Notes under the pieces: generated by a model
The model's database searches: none
The model's input: only the letters and a program-made list of their open reading frames with translations
What the model was told of the DNA's origin: nothing
In this document: piece by piece, positions 55,607-64,000 of the stretch
How the letters are laid out: each line of letters opens with the position of its first letter
Position numbering within the stretch: position 1 is the first letter of the stretch
Translations under genes and position numbers: made by a program
From: Allomyces macrogynus ATCC 38327
Lineage: Eukaryota; Blastocladiomycota; Blastocladiomycetes; Blastocladiales; Blastocladiaceae
Assembly: GCA_000151295.1 (NCBI GenBank)
Contig: GG745370.1
Coordinates: 62,001 to 126,000, forward strand
Length of the DNA: 64,000 bases
Direction: 5' to 3'

Positions 55607-55634
55607 ACCAGGTACAAGCGCCTGGGCGGGCTAA

Positions 55635-56082
55635 TGGCAACACATGAGGTGTCGTCTGTGTCTGTTCCAATGGGCAAGCACAAGGCAACATTTGCTTGAT
55701 GAACAAAAAGTTCGCGTGATTGCAATGCAGCATTCAACATTTTGCAAGCTGGAATGCGTGACGTATTCTGATGATAGCCAAACCGCAGATTTGAAATTTG
55801 CACCACAAAGTTGCCTGGAGTGACGTGAATCGCTCTAGACAATTGCCCCTAAACTGACCTGAAGCGGAGATGCTGAAATTTGTTTGAATTCGTTGTTCAG
55901 CCTGCACAATTCTTCTCTTCACCCATCCTACGTGGGACGTTGTCAATAATAGCAGCCCAAGAGCTGTAAAAATCGCATCGTTCAATAAATGCCCGAAAGC
56001 CTTCTGCTTCCACAATACCAAACGACAAGCTGTATTGCAGCTTCAACCGCCACTGAACACATCCGAAAACTCCAGATCACGC
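55635..56082. other. intergenic, nothing recognised
   Basis: About 450 bp between the presumed Helitron 3' end and the eIF3f stop codon. AT-richer; no gene seen. Confidence 0.5.
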
Positions 56083-57189
56083 CTAGACCTTGAACGCAGC
56101 ACCGTACATGACGAGCTCCGCAACCTGCATCTGCTTGCGCGCCTGCGCAGCCAAGTCGAGCACCGTCTTGAGGTCGCGAATCTCGTCGTCCATGCGCGCC
56201 AAATCGGTCGCGTCGGTACGTGCCGCCACGACCCGCGCAAGCGTATGCCCAAGTCGGTTGAGCGTCGCGGCCTCGGCGCCCGTCATGGCCTTCTTGGCCT
56301 TGAGCGCGGCCAGCGTCGCCTCAACGTACTGAATGCTTGCATCGACAACGTGCTCGAGCTTGGTGACGCGCTGGTGCACATCGTCCGGACCAAAGTGCTG
56401 CGGGAGCGCCGCGTGGTTGTGGTTGCGCGGGATCGCGGCAGTGGCAATTGCCTCCACTGAATGAAGGGGATTGGTCAGGGATGGTGTCGCACGAGCCGAA
56501 ATGGGGGTTGGGAATAGCACGCACATCCGCTGATCTCGTGCTCGGCGGGCGCGACCTGCACGGGGAACGGGACAAAGACGCGGCCCTGGATGCCGTCGGC
56601 GAGCGTCGTGACGGGAAGACTGCGCAATAAAACGACCGCCGGTCAGCACAACCGTAACACGCACAAGAGCATTCAAGGATCACACGGCCGCTCACCCAAT
56701 GAACCCTTGCACGCCCAAGTCGTCCGATGCGAGCGACGTGTCAACGAGCAAGTGCACGCCATGGTGGAACGACCCGGCCGTCGAGATCAAGTTCGCCTCG
56801 AACCAGTCGTGCAGCCCCGGCGACGTCTCGTCGAGCGCCGAGCCTGTCGAGTACCACCCGAGCACAACCTCCTTGGAGTTGGTCCGGCGGCGCAGCTGGT
56901 GCATCGTGTTGGCGAAATCGACATCGATCGCGAGTTCCTGGTCGGCGAGCAGGACAATCGGGAACGCGTCGGTGATTTCGAGCACGGTGCCGTCCTCGGA
57001 CCGCGTGCCGAGCAGCGCGCCAACGACGCGCGGCGCATCGAGGTCGCGGTGCGTCCAGTGGTCGAGGATCGAGAGGAGCGCGAGCGCCGAGACGCGCGCG
57101 GCCAGGGACGCCGGCGGCGCGAGCGCATTGGCCGTCAGGCCCGCGTTCTTTTGCAGCTGTGGGAGCGACAGGATCGACGGCGCCGACAT
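56083..57189 (-). CDS. EIF3F: eukaryotic translation initiation factor 3 subunit F
   Basis: Three exons: 56696-57189, 56525-56619, 56083-56456; introns 76 and 68 nt; 320 residues (human 357). eIF3f is an MPN-domain subunit of the eIF3 complex in the cytoplasm. The MPN domain is clear: ALLSILDHW, RVVGALLGTR, AIDVDFANTM, VVLGWYSTG, HLLVDTSL. The JAMM metalloprotease residues are absent (no HxH with the following SxxD), as usual for eIF3f. The C-terminal half is helical (VDASIQYVEATLAALKAKKA, MDDEIRDLKTVLDLAAQ), as expected for its heterodimer with eIF3h. CSN6 is an alternative MPN- protein, but the VDTSL and GWYSTG pattern favours eIF3f. Divergent from ABD1. Confidence 0.92.
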
Positions 57190-57507
57190 GGTGATGCTTG
57201 GAGCGGCAGCGGGCGCGGACGGCGGTAGGGTGCGGGTAATCGTGTGTGGGCAAAGTCCCTTGATCGTTGGCTGTCGTCGTCGCCGTCGTCGTCGTCGTCG
57301 TCGCGCTGGTGCTGCCGAGCTGGTTGAGCGTGGCGCGTGGTCGCGGCGAGTTGGTCAAGTCAGGTGGGAGCACGGGGTGCGTTGCACCTGGGGCTCTTTG
57401 ATTCGTCGCACGTGTCCATTTGGCAGGGCACTTGTGATCATGGCCAGCTGCGAGGGAGTGCTGAGTCGATCATCCTCACGCAACAACTCCAATCCTGCCC
57501 GCCCGCC
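57190..57507. promoter_or_regulatory. divergent intergenic region with GTC-rich tract
   Basis: 318 bp between the eIF3f and ABD1 start codons. It contains a GTC-repeat tract at about 57273-57303. Probably a shared promoter for two housekeeping genes; inferred from arrangement. Confidence 0.45.
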
Positions 57508-58928
57508 ATGGACCAAGACCGCCCGCACAGTCGAGATTATGACCAGGAACGTGACCGGCGCGAGGACCGGGACCGCGAGCACGACCGCCACCACGACCTT
57601 CGCGACCATGAAGCTCGCGACTCGCGCAATTTCGGCGACGACCGCGACGCTCGCCATGCCCGCGACGCGCACGATTTCCGCGAGCGAGAGCGTGACCCGT
57701 CATCCTACGCGCGTCGCACCCATGACGACACGCGCAACCGCGACCGGCCGTACGGCCCACCACCACCAGCGGCCGCCGACGACCGCGCACGCGCCGTGGC
57801 CCTGCACTACAATGCGCGCCCGCAAGCGACGGTCGTGACGCGGCAAGATTCGCCCATCTACCAGCTGCGGTGCTTCAACAATTGGGTCAAGGCCGTGCTG
57901 TTCCAGACCTACCTGCGCCGCAACGACCGCGTGCTCGACATGGGGTGCGGCAAGGGCGGCGACTTGCAAAAGTACCGCCAGGCGGACATTCGCGAGTTGT
58001 ATGCGTTTGGTACTGCGTTGGCGCTGGGTGGATGAGGGAGCGAAGAACTGACTTGTGCACGGGGAAAACCGTAGATGTGGCCGACAAGTCGATTGACCAG
58101 GCGACTGAGCGGTACCAGACGATGAGGAATGCGCGGTTCCGAGCGCAGTTTCGCGCCGTCGATTGCTATAATGTACGGTCGCAGACTGAGACTGCGGATG
58201 GTTCCCTTCTCGTCCATTTGTCTCACCCTCAGACCGAACTAGACGTCGATTGAACCGCACTTGCCCCGCGACCAAGGATTCGATGTGGTCAGTATGCAAT
58301 TTTGCATGCACTACGCGTTCTCGTCCGAGCAGCAGGTTCGGCAAATGCTCGCCAACGTCACGGCGCGGTTACGACCTGGCGGTTTCTTCATTGGAACGTG
58401 CCCAAACGCCAACACGATCGTGTACGGTTTCACTCGCCAGCTGGAACCATCGTGTTGCAATGACCATCATGTCTCATCATTCGCGCCTTTCGGTGCCTAG
58501 CCGAAAACTACGACACGCTGACGGTCTCGAGTTTGGCAACTCGATCTACACGGTCAAGTTCACGCAAAAGGACGAATGCCCGGTCTACGGCCACGAGTAC
58601 TCGTTTCGGCTCGTCGACGCCGTCGACGACTGCCCAGAGTACCTCGTCCACTGGCCGTCATTTGTCAAGTACGCTCCATCTCCTCTCTCCGGCTTGCCTC
58701 CCACTCCTCCGCTCTCACTGATCGCCCCCCTCCAGATTGGCGCGCGAGTACCGCCTCGACCCGATCGCGCACCAAGGCTTCCACCTATTCTACACGCAGC
58801 ACATTGACCGGCACCGCGACCTGTTTGTTCGCATGAAAGTCGTGACGCCCGACTCGCCCACGCTCCCGGCCGACCAGTGGGAGGCTGCGGGACTTTACAG
58901 TATTTTCGCGTTTCAAAAAACAGACTAG
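57508..58928 (+). CDS. ABD1: mRNA cap guanine-N7 methyltransferase
   Basis: Five exons: 57508-58009, 58075-58172, 58243-58421, 58501-58668, 58736-58928; introns 65, 70, 79 and 67 nt; 379 residues (yeast Abd1 436). Transfers a methyl group from SAM to the 5' cap guanine in the nucleus. Residues 1-85 are an extreme mixed-charge domain of Arg/Asp/Glu/His (DYDQERDRREDRDREHDRHH). The catalytic core follows: RCFNNWVKAVLFQTYL, SAM motif I LDMGCGKGGDLQKY (143-156), DKSIDQATERY, DVVSMQFCMHYAFSS, LRPGGFFIGTCPNAN, FGNSIYTVKF, YLVHWPSF and LDPIAHQGFHLFY. All are family landmarks in order. The stop is 13 bp from the stop of the convergent neighbour. Confidence 0.96.
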
Positions 58929-58941
58929 TTGTCTTTCATTG

Positions 58942-60183
58942 TTAATCTGTTTCCTCCAACGTGCGTAACCAAAACCGCACTGTCGCCTGCACTCCACTTG
59001 CCTCGCCCGGTGCCGCGGCAGCCGCAGCACGCTGTACGTCGAGCGTCAGTGCCGTCGCGCGCGCCGCGAGAGTGCCCGGGTCGGTTCGGTCCGAAACGGG
59101 CGCGAGGGATTTGGCCATGGTGTGCGCGGCGCGCGACGCGGAGGTGATCGCGCGCGTGACGTCGTGCCGTGCCGCGGCGGACCGTTTGCGAACGGCTGCG
59201 GTTTCATTGCGTCGCCGGGTCGCGAGTTCGGCCGCGATGGCCGGGTCAGCGAGCGCGGGCCCGTCAGCGAGGACCGAAACATAAGCGGCGAGCGCCGGGT
59301 CGGGTCCAGCGGGTGCCGGCGTCGGTACTGGGATCAGGAGCCGCGCAGCGTGCGTGGTTGCGCCATGGAACGAGTCGATACTCGTCGCGAGCGACTGCAG
59401 TCGCCGTGCGTCCGTCTCGGCCGCGGCCTGCAAACACTGTCCGACGGCCGCCGCGCGCCGCGCATGCGCGTGCGCCAGGTTCAGGACGTGCGTGATGTGC
59501 TGCGTCAGGACAGCGTGCTGCGCGGCAACGTGTGCGGCAAACTCGCGGTGCATGTCGTTTGGCGGTTGAGCCGCGTCGAGGTGCGCGGTAATCGCCTCCA
59601 CGAGAGGCGCGCGCTGCGTCACGTCGACCGGGTACGGGCGCGCGAGGTACGCAGAGTACGCAGCGAGCTTCTCGCGCTCGACGCGCAGCGGGACGAGCGC
59701 CGTGTGTGCGGAACGGATCGCATCCGCGAGCCGGTCGCGCTCAGCGACGTGTGCAGGCGTCGTCGCTCCCGCAAGCTGCGCTTGCGTGACGGCGGCGGTC
59801 ACGGCCGTCCTCGCTGCTTCCAGCCGAGCGTCGACATGTGCGAGGACCGGATCGCGGGGTTCGCCCTCGAGAGCCATCACCGCCCACGCCGTTGTGCTCG
59901 CGGCATGCTCGTGCTCGGCCGCCACCCCGCTCGTCGCCGACTTGAGCCGCAAAATCGCATCGCGTGCCCGACTCACGGCGGCAAGGTACTTTTCCTCGGC
60001 ACTTGGCCTTGCTACGTCGGCGAGATGCGCTTGTCGTCGGTGTAAGTCGGCGAGGGTGCGTGTCAGGCTCGTGCGTTGCGCGAGCAGTCGGTCATGCAGT
60101 CGCTGCAGGTGTGCGAGGTGCGGTCGCGCGGCGATCGCGAGGTGCGACGTGTCGGACGGTGCTGATGCGGGGATGGCGGACAT
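58942..60183 (-). CDS. Ala-rich coiled-coil protein, function unknown
   Basis: Single-exon ORF, 413 residues from ATG 60183 (a GTG nine codons upstream is unlikely to start it). Very rich in Ala, Arg, His and Leu; almost the whole length is predicted-looking helix with heptad-like Leu/Ala spacing, e.g. LQRLHDRLLAQRTSLTRTLA, RLADAIRSAHTALVPLRVER, VLTQHITHVLNLAHAHARR. No catalytic motif, signal peptide or membrane segment seen. Composition and length suggest a structural or scaffolding coiled coil (augmin, kinetochore or spindle subunits have this character), but no family can be named. Convergent with ABD1, 13 bp apart, so the 3' UTRs probably overlap. Confidence 0.7.
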   Translation of the reverse strand: MSAIPASAPSDTSHLAIAARPHLAHLQRLHDRLLAQRTSLTRTLADLHRRQAHLADVARPSAEEKYLAAVSRARDAILRLKSATSGVAAEHEHAASTTAWAVMALEGEPRDPVLAHVDARLEAARTAVTAAVTQAQLAGATTPAHVAERDRLADAIRSAHTALVPLRVEREKLAAYSAYLARPYPVDVTQRAPLVEAITAHLDAAQPPNDMHREFAAHVAAQHAVLTQHITHVLNLAHAHARRAAAVGQCLQAAAETDARRLQSLATSIDSFHGATTHAARLLIPVPTPAPAGPDPALAAYVSVLADGPALADPAIAAELATRRRNETAAVRKRSAAARHDVTRAITSASRAAHTMAKSLAPVSDRTDPGTLAARATALTLDVQRAAAAAAPGEASGVQATVRFWLRTLEETD

Positions 60184-60328
60184 GGTGCGGGAAGTCGCAA
60201 GCAGCGACACGAGCGCTGTTGTGACAACTGGACTTCATCCAAGCTTGGATTGTTTCCGTGACCCGCTCAGCGCAACGTTTCTCTTGTGAACTATCTTAGC
60301 GCGACCAGAATCGAGCGACATCCAGACG

Positions 60329-62685
60329 ATGCACGACCTGCTGCAAGCAATCCTCAAGCAACAGACGGCGCACATCAAGGCGTTTGGCATGCCGTGATGG
60401 GACGAAGTGAGGCTGACAAGGTCGATCCCGCCGACTGCAACAAGCTGCTGCTCATCAAGGCCAAGAGCGCGGCGAGTGACGTCGTGTCTTGCGTGGAGCG
60501 GCACGTCGCGCTCGAGAAGCTGGATCTGCTCGACGACCACGCCGACTCTTTCCGCTCTGGAGTACCCGTTGTGCACCGGGATCAGTACTCGCGCGCGACA
60601 TCTCCAAGAGCTCGTGTTTCCAACGAGGCGTGGGACGGCGCTGGCCCTTGCTATGAGGACCGCCACGACCCGACGATCGTGCACGCCAATCTCAACACCA
60701 AGCGGCATGGGTCACGCTGCACGATGGGGCCGACGCTGTTCGGCAAGCGCACGTGCAGGACCTGGACTCCGTGACGCGGTCGACGTCCACCTCGCGGCCA
60801 AGGTTGCCGTCTCCACGACGGTCCTGAAAGCGCTGGTCGGGTCGGATGCATCACGCCGATGCTCAAGGATGTGGCACCGATCTGTGTCTGGTCGGCCACG
60901 ACCCGCATCCATGTTGGATGGTATGGACTACAACTCTTTGCACGAGGGCTTGTCGCTATGCGGCTGCAGGCCATGGAGGAGGGGCAGCGGCACGAGAAGG
61001 AGTGGTCAACTCTAGAAAATGGCGGTTGACCGGGTACAAGCCCTTTTTCCTCTCGCGATTGTCAATCATTGGAATGGAACCGACCGCGGGTCCAACTATA
61101 GAGCGTCAGCCTGGTCAAGAGAACCAAGAGAAATCGATGCGCGACGCGCGGCCGCTGCAGGTACTGCACGTCATGCTCGTCCTGGTCTTCGAACTCGTGG
61201 ACTGATTGAGTTTCGGCCTAGCGAAACCGTCATCGACCGGCCGATTTTTAGTTCTACGACTCGCGACCGCCGTGGAGACGATGCCGCTGCCGCCGTTTGG
61301 TGCGCCACAAGAAGACCGTGTGCGCCGCGAGCGCTTCGATCTCGCTCGCCGTCAATTCGCGATCGGTCGGTCTTGCAGATCGTGAAACAGTGCCGCGTGC
61401 GCCGCTTCGTTGTATCTGGGTGGGAACGGCAGGCTGCGGAGAACGGGACTTTGATTGTATCGTTTGGCTGGCCAGCAAGCGTGCCCGGGGAGCAGTGGCT
61501 GGACCGAACACAGGTCGGGATATTTGGTTATTTTCTTGTCAATTGACGAAGAGATCAGCGTGGACGGTCTCCGACCAGAGGAGACTCTGGTGAGGTTTTG
61601 CAGCAAGACTAGCATCAGGCCACGCAGAGGCTCTCTGCGGCAAAGCCGCGTGGTCGGCATGCCTGGCCTGTTCACGCATGGTGGGAGTATTTTGTGGGAG
61701 ACGCAAGTGGGAGACGCGCTTTGACAACAATCACAGCACCGGCGTCAGCACCAGCGCCGCCGACAATTGCCCAAAGCCTCCGCCTTGATCGTCATAAGCT
61801 CAGGCAACCTGCGGCACTCCTCTCCAGGGACTCTCGCTTGAGAGAGGAAGTAGCTGAGTCTGGTTTGCTTCCCGCGCACTACAACGACAGCTCGGGGTGA
61901 GAAGCTGCTCGCCATTGCACTGCCGGATTGAAAGGCCCTCGCCAACTCGTCCGACGCATACCTGTTACTCGAAGAGCCCCAAAAAACGGCTCACGGCAGG
62001 GGCGAAACCGCGATATGTCGCGAAGATACTGTGCGCGTCCCACTTGCTCCGCTGGCACTTCGCGTCTGGGGGCAATGTGCCGCTCGATCTGCACCAGTTC
62101 CTGCTGCCCCAGCTGAAGGCATTTGGAGCGGCACTTGGTCCCCATGAGCACCGCCATGTCGACGGGTGGGCCGTCCTGTTCAGCAGGGTGCCGTGGGTCC
62201 ATCTGCAGCAGCTACAACTCGAGTTTGATCACATCGAGAATCTCGAGTCATTGGTCCCGTTCCTGTCGCTCATCACGAACCAATGAGGCCCCACTCAACG
62301 ACTCAGCTGCGGCGTGGCTGCGCAAGATTGAACAGTTGGCGATGCGTGAGTTGGACCGCGGGATCATGGACCGCGGCGCCGCCGCGATTGTGCGCGTCCT
62401 GCCGTTGTTGGCGCGGACGATCATTGCCGACATTGTGCGCGCTGACTGGGTTCTCGAGCATACGCCCGCGCGCAAGGCCAAGCACTCACGGTGCGTGCTC
62501 AAGCGCGACCAGGTCGTGGAAATGCGCATCATCAATGTGGTGCACGTGTACCCGCTCCTGATGCAGGCAGTCAGATTGATCAGATTCGCGTGCGGTTTGG
62601 GGAGGAGGACGACGGGTTGCACGAGACGGCGGGCGCGATTGATATGCTCTTGGAGAGCGCGGGATCGGCTGGGGTCAGCTTGTAA
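60329..62685 (+). pseudogene. degenerate coding remnant in three frames
   Basis: Plus-strand coding-like segments alternate between frames: HDLLQAILKQQTAHIKAF (60.33 kb), CNKLLLIKAKSAASDVVSC (60.44), PMLKDVAPICVWSATTR (60.86), FGWPASVPGEQW (61.47), PQLKAFGAALGPHEHRHVD (62.11), WLRKIEQLAMRELDRGIMD (62.32), RDQVVEMRIINVVHVYPLLM (62.51) and FGEEDDGLHETAGAIDMLLE (62.60), ending at TAA 62683. Codon use resembles the neighbouring genes but stops and shifts interrupt it repeatedly. It could be a decayed gene, or a real gene with several introns I failed to place. No family recognised. Confidence 0.4.
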
Positions 62686-63475
62686 CGAACGGGCGCGCCC
62701 TGGTTGGATGATGACAATTGGTTGATGGGTGGAGAGGACGACGGACTATGTGATCGAGTCTTTGCTGTTGTGTCGCTCGGGTCGATACATTTTGTTCATT
62801 CGTGATTCGTTTGCGTCTGCCGTTTCTCCTTTTGCTTCGTGTTGGATCGCAAGTATGGCACTCGGCTCGGATACCTTTCTTGCAAATGCAATCGCTCGTA
62901 TGTACCGTCGACGCCGTTTTCTTCTACGCCATTTTCTTGCAATTTGCGACATGGAAAGAGACAGCTGTTGGGTGGAGTACACGCTATCCTGTCAACGACG
63001 CACTGAACGTCTTGCACTCCACCGCCAAACATCCCATAATTGCTCGGGAGCATTATCCAAAGGCTCTGATGGTGATGTGCGGCCTTCGCGCAGCACTCGC
63101 GTGTGCTCTTCCTCTCCCCTGGGATTGCCAGGAAGACCACCGCCAGGTTGAGACGCGCCAGGGCACGCCGGGCTGGGCAGACCAACAGTCGCCTGCCACT
63201 TCGTCGTCCAGTACCGACAACGATCCGTCAAATTAATCCCTGGCGCGCCCATACCTGGCACCCGTTCCTGCCATGGCGCACGCTAACATGCCCTTCCATC
63301 AAATCCGCACGCGCGAACCGATTCCCGGCACTGCACACGGCCCAACCAACACACGCGACACGGCAATCCATCCATTCATATCCGACACCGTGTCGCGGCC
63401 CTGTCCGACTGGGCTCGTGCGCATATATCTACAAGTCCCCTTCATCCTCCCCTCCTCTCCTTTCCCCACCCACGC
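62686..63475. other. intergenic, nothing recognised
   Basis: About 790 bp between the remnant and the lipase-like stop codon. No gene or repeat recognised. Confidence 0.5.
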
Positions 63476-64000
63476 TCACCCCCGCCGTCCTTCCGCTGCC
63501 CACGCCTCGTCAATCACGCGCAGCATTTCCGGCCACAACCTCATATGCGCGTCCTTGGCCCACAAGAAATCCATGTGCTCGTACTCGGGCAGCGTCACGT
63601 CGCGCACCGCGCGGAACCCGCCCACGTGGTCGTCGCCATTGACCGCTGAGTCCGCGTCCGACTCGGCACCGTCCTTGGCGTCCGCGGCGGCCACAGGCGA
63701 CGGCACGCCGCACGCCGAATCGTGCGGCGCATGGCGCGCGCCCCCAACACGCGGCGGGCCACGCCGAATCCCTTCCTCTCCTACTGCACAAGCCGCAGCC
63801 GCGGCCGCGGCCGCACCGTATCGCATCGCGCGGCGCGCCTTTGCGTCGCGGAACGGTGCCGTCGTCACGAGGAAATCGCGGCCGCCGGAGAACAACGCCG
63901 TCGGGCACGTCACCTTCCCATCCAAATCCACGGGCCCACCGGCGGCCATCACGCGCACGTACCCGGCCTTGACGTTGCCCAACCATTCGGCCAACGACCG
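63476..64000 (-). CDS. alpha/beta-hydrolase, acid lipase/steryl ester hydrolase type (5' truncated by window edge)
   Basis: Open frame running from the right edge to a stop at 63476; only about 174 C-terminal residues are in view. Features of the acid-lipase C-terminus: VTCPTALFSGGRDFLV near the catalytic Asp strand, and LPEYEHMDFLWAKDAHMRLWPEMLRVID, whose HMDF His matches the catalytic His of YxHLDFxW in LIPA/Tgl1/Yeh-type lipases. An Ala/Asp-rich insertion of about 80 residues separates the two. The Ser nucleophile lies outside. Likely hydrolyses steryl or acyl esters at lipid droplets or membranes by family analogy. Confidence 0.75.
   Translation of the reverse strand, partial: RSLAEWLGNVKAGYVRVMAAGGPVDLDGKVTCPTALFSGGRDFLVTTAPFRDAKARRAMRYGAAAAAAAACAVGEEGIRRGPPRVGGARHAPHDSACGVPSPVAAADAKDGAESDADSAVNGDDHVGGFRAVRDVTLPEYEHMDFLWAKDAHMRLWPEMLRVIDEAWAAEGRRG

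Larger units (their letters stand above)
51105..55634 (+). mobile_element. Helitron relic, copy 2 (Rep and PIF1-like helicase, degenerate)
   Basis: About 4.5 kb rolling-circle transposon remnant. It starts with a 20-nt motif (51105-51124) that matches the 5' side of copy 1 at 19 of 20 positions. Rep-domain pieces span about 51239-52480 and the helicase about 54120-55450, both in plus orientation and in the normal RepHel order. A small hairpin lies at 55592-55606, and CTAA followed by T at 55631-55635 fits the Helitron CTRR end and AT target rule. The N-terminal part of Rep and the two-His/Tyr catalytic motifs were not confirmed; frameshifts and stops show it is dead. Boundaries are inferred from comparison of the two copies. 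Confidence 0.75.

Noticed and set aside
57273..57303. GTC repeats as a possible CRISPR-like or regulatory array
   Set aside because: Simple trinucleotide microsatellite in a eukaryotic promoter region; no spacer structure.

Overview
The window is nuclear DNA of a flagellated (zoosporic) fungus, most probably Blastocladiomycota or Chytridiomycota. This is inferred from an axonemal inner-arm dynein sitting beside typical fungal housekeeping genes (NMA111, KRE33/NAT10, ENV7/STK16, SDS22, SEN1, ABD1, eIF3f). Genes are GC-rich, densely packed on both strands and broken by short GT-AG introns of about 61-127 nt. I placed 32 introns by hand; every gene model below keeps phase across its junctions. 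The 5' splice sites are unusual, with C at +4 in 23 of 32.

Layout. 1-6908 (+): 3' part of an axonemal dynein heavy chain. 8232-9893 (-): an unrecognised Q/A/P-rich repeat protein. 10479-14018 (-): NAT10/Kre33. 14264-14549 (-): small membrane protein. 14989-18322 (+): Nma111-type HtrA protease, convergent with an STK16/Env7-type kinase (18418-19631, -). 20.0-21.7 kb: a decayed, partly inverted copy of the SNF2/RING gene found at 31.6-36.2 kb. 21.7-24.2 kb: AT-richer island with a Ty3/Gypsy-like remnant. 24168-27243 (-): unrecognised 954-residue protein. 28145-29477 (-): SDS22, divergent from a class-IV aminotransferase-like gene (29936-31246, +). 31605-36243 (-): SNF2/RING ATPase. 37900-43063 (-): SEN1-type helicase. 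44.3-46.4 kb: kinase-like fragment abutting a deleted Helitron. 46599-48383 (-): unrecognised 494-residue protein. 49860-51003 (-): RING/TRAF-zinc-finger gene with a 13-bp tandem duplication that breaks its frame. 51.1-55.6 kb (+): a larger Helitron relic with Rep and PIF1-like helicase pieces. 56083-57189 (-): eIF3f, divergent from ABD1 cap methyltransferase (57508-58928, +). 58942-60183 (-): Ala-rich coiled-coil protein. 60.3-62.7 kb: degenerate coding remnant. 63476-64000 (-): 3' end of an acid-lipase-like gene.

There is no operon logic. Several neighbours are divergent pairs separated by 0.3-0.5 kb that could share promoters (14.55-14.99, 29.48-29.94, 57.19-57.51 kb), and convergent pairs are separated by as little as 13 bp. 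The most notable material is the pair of Helitron relics (shared 5' motif, hairpin at the same distance past the helicase), the rearranged SNF2 paralogue, the 13-bp duplication in the RING gene, the C+4 splice-site bias and three sizeable proteins I cannot assign. No rRNA, tRNA or CRISPR array was recognised.
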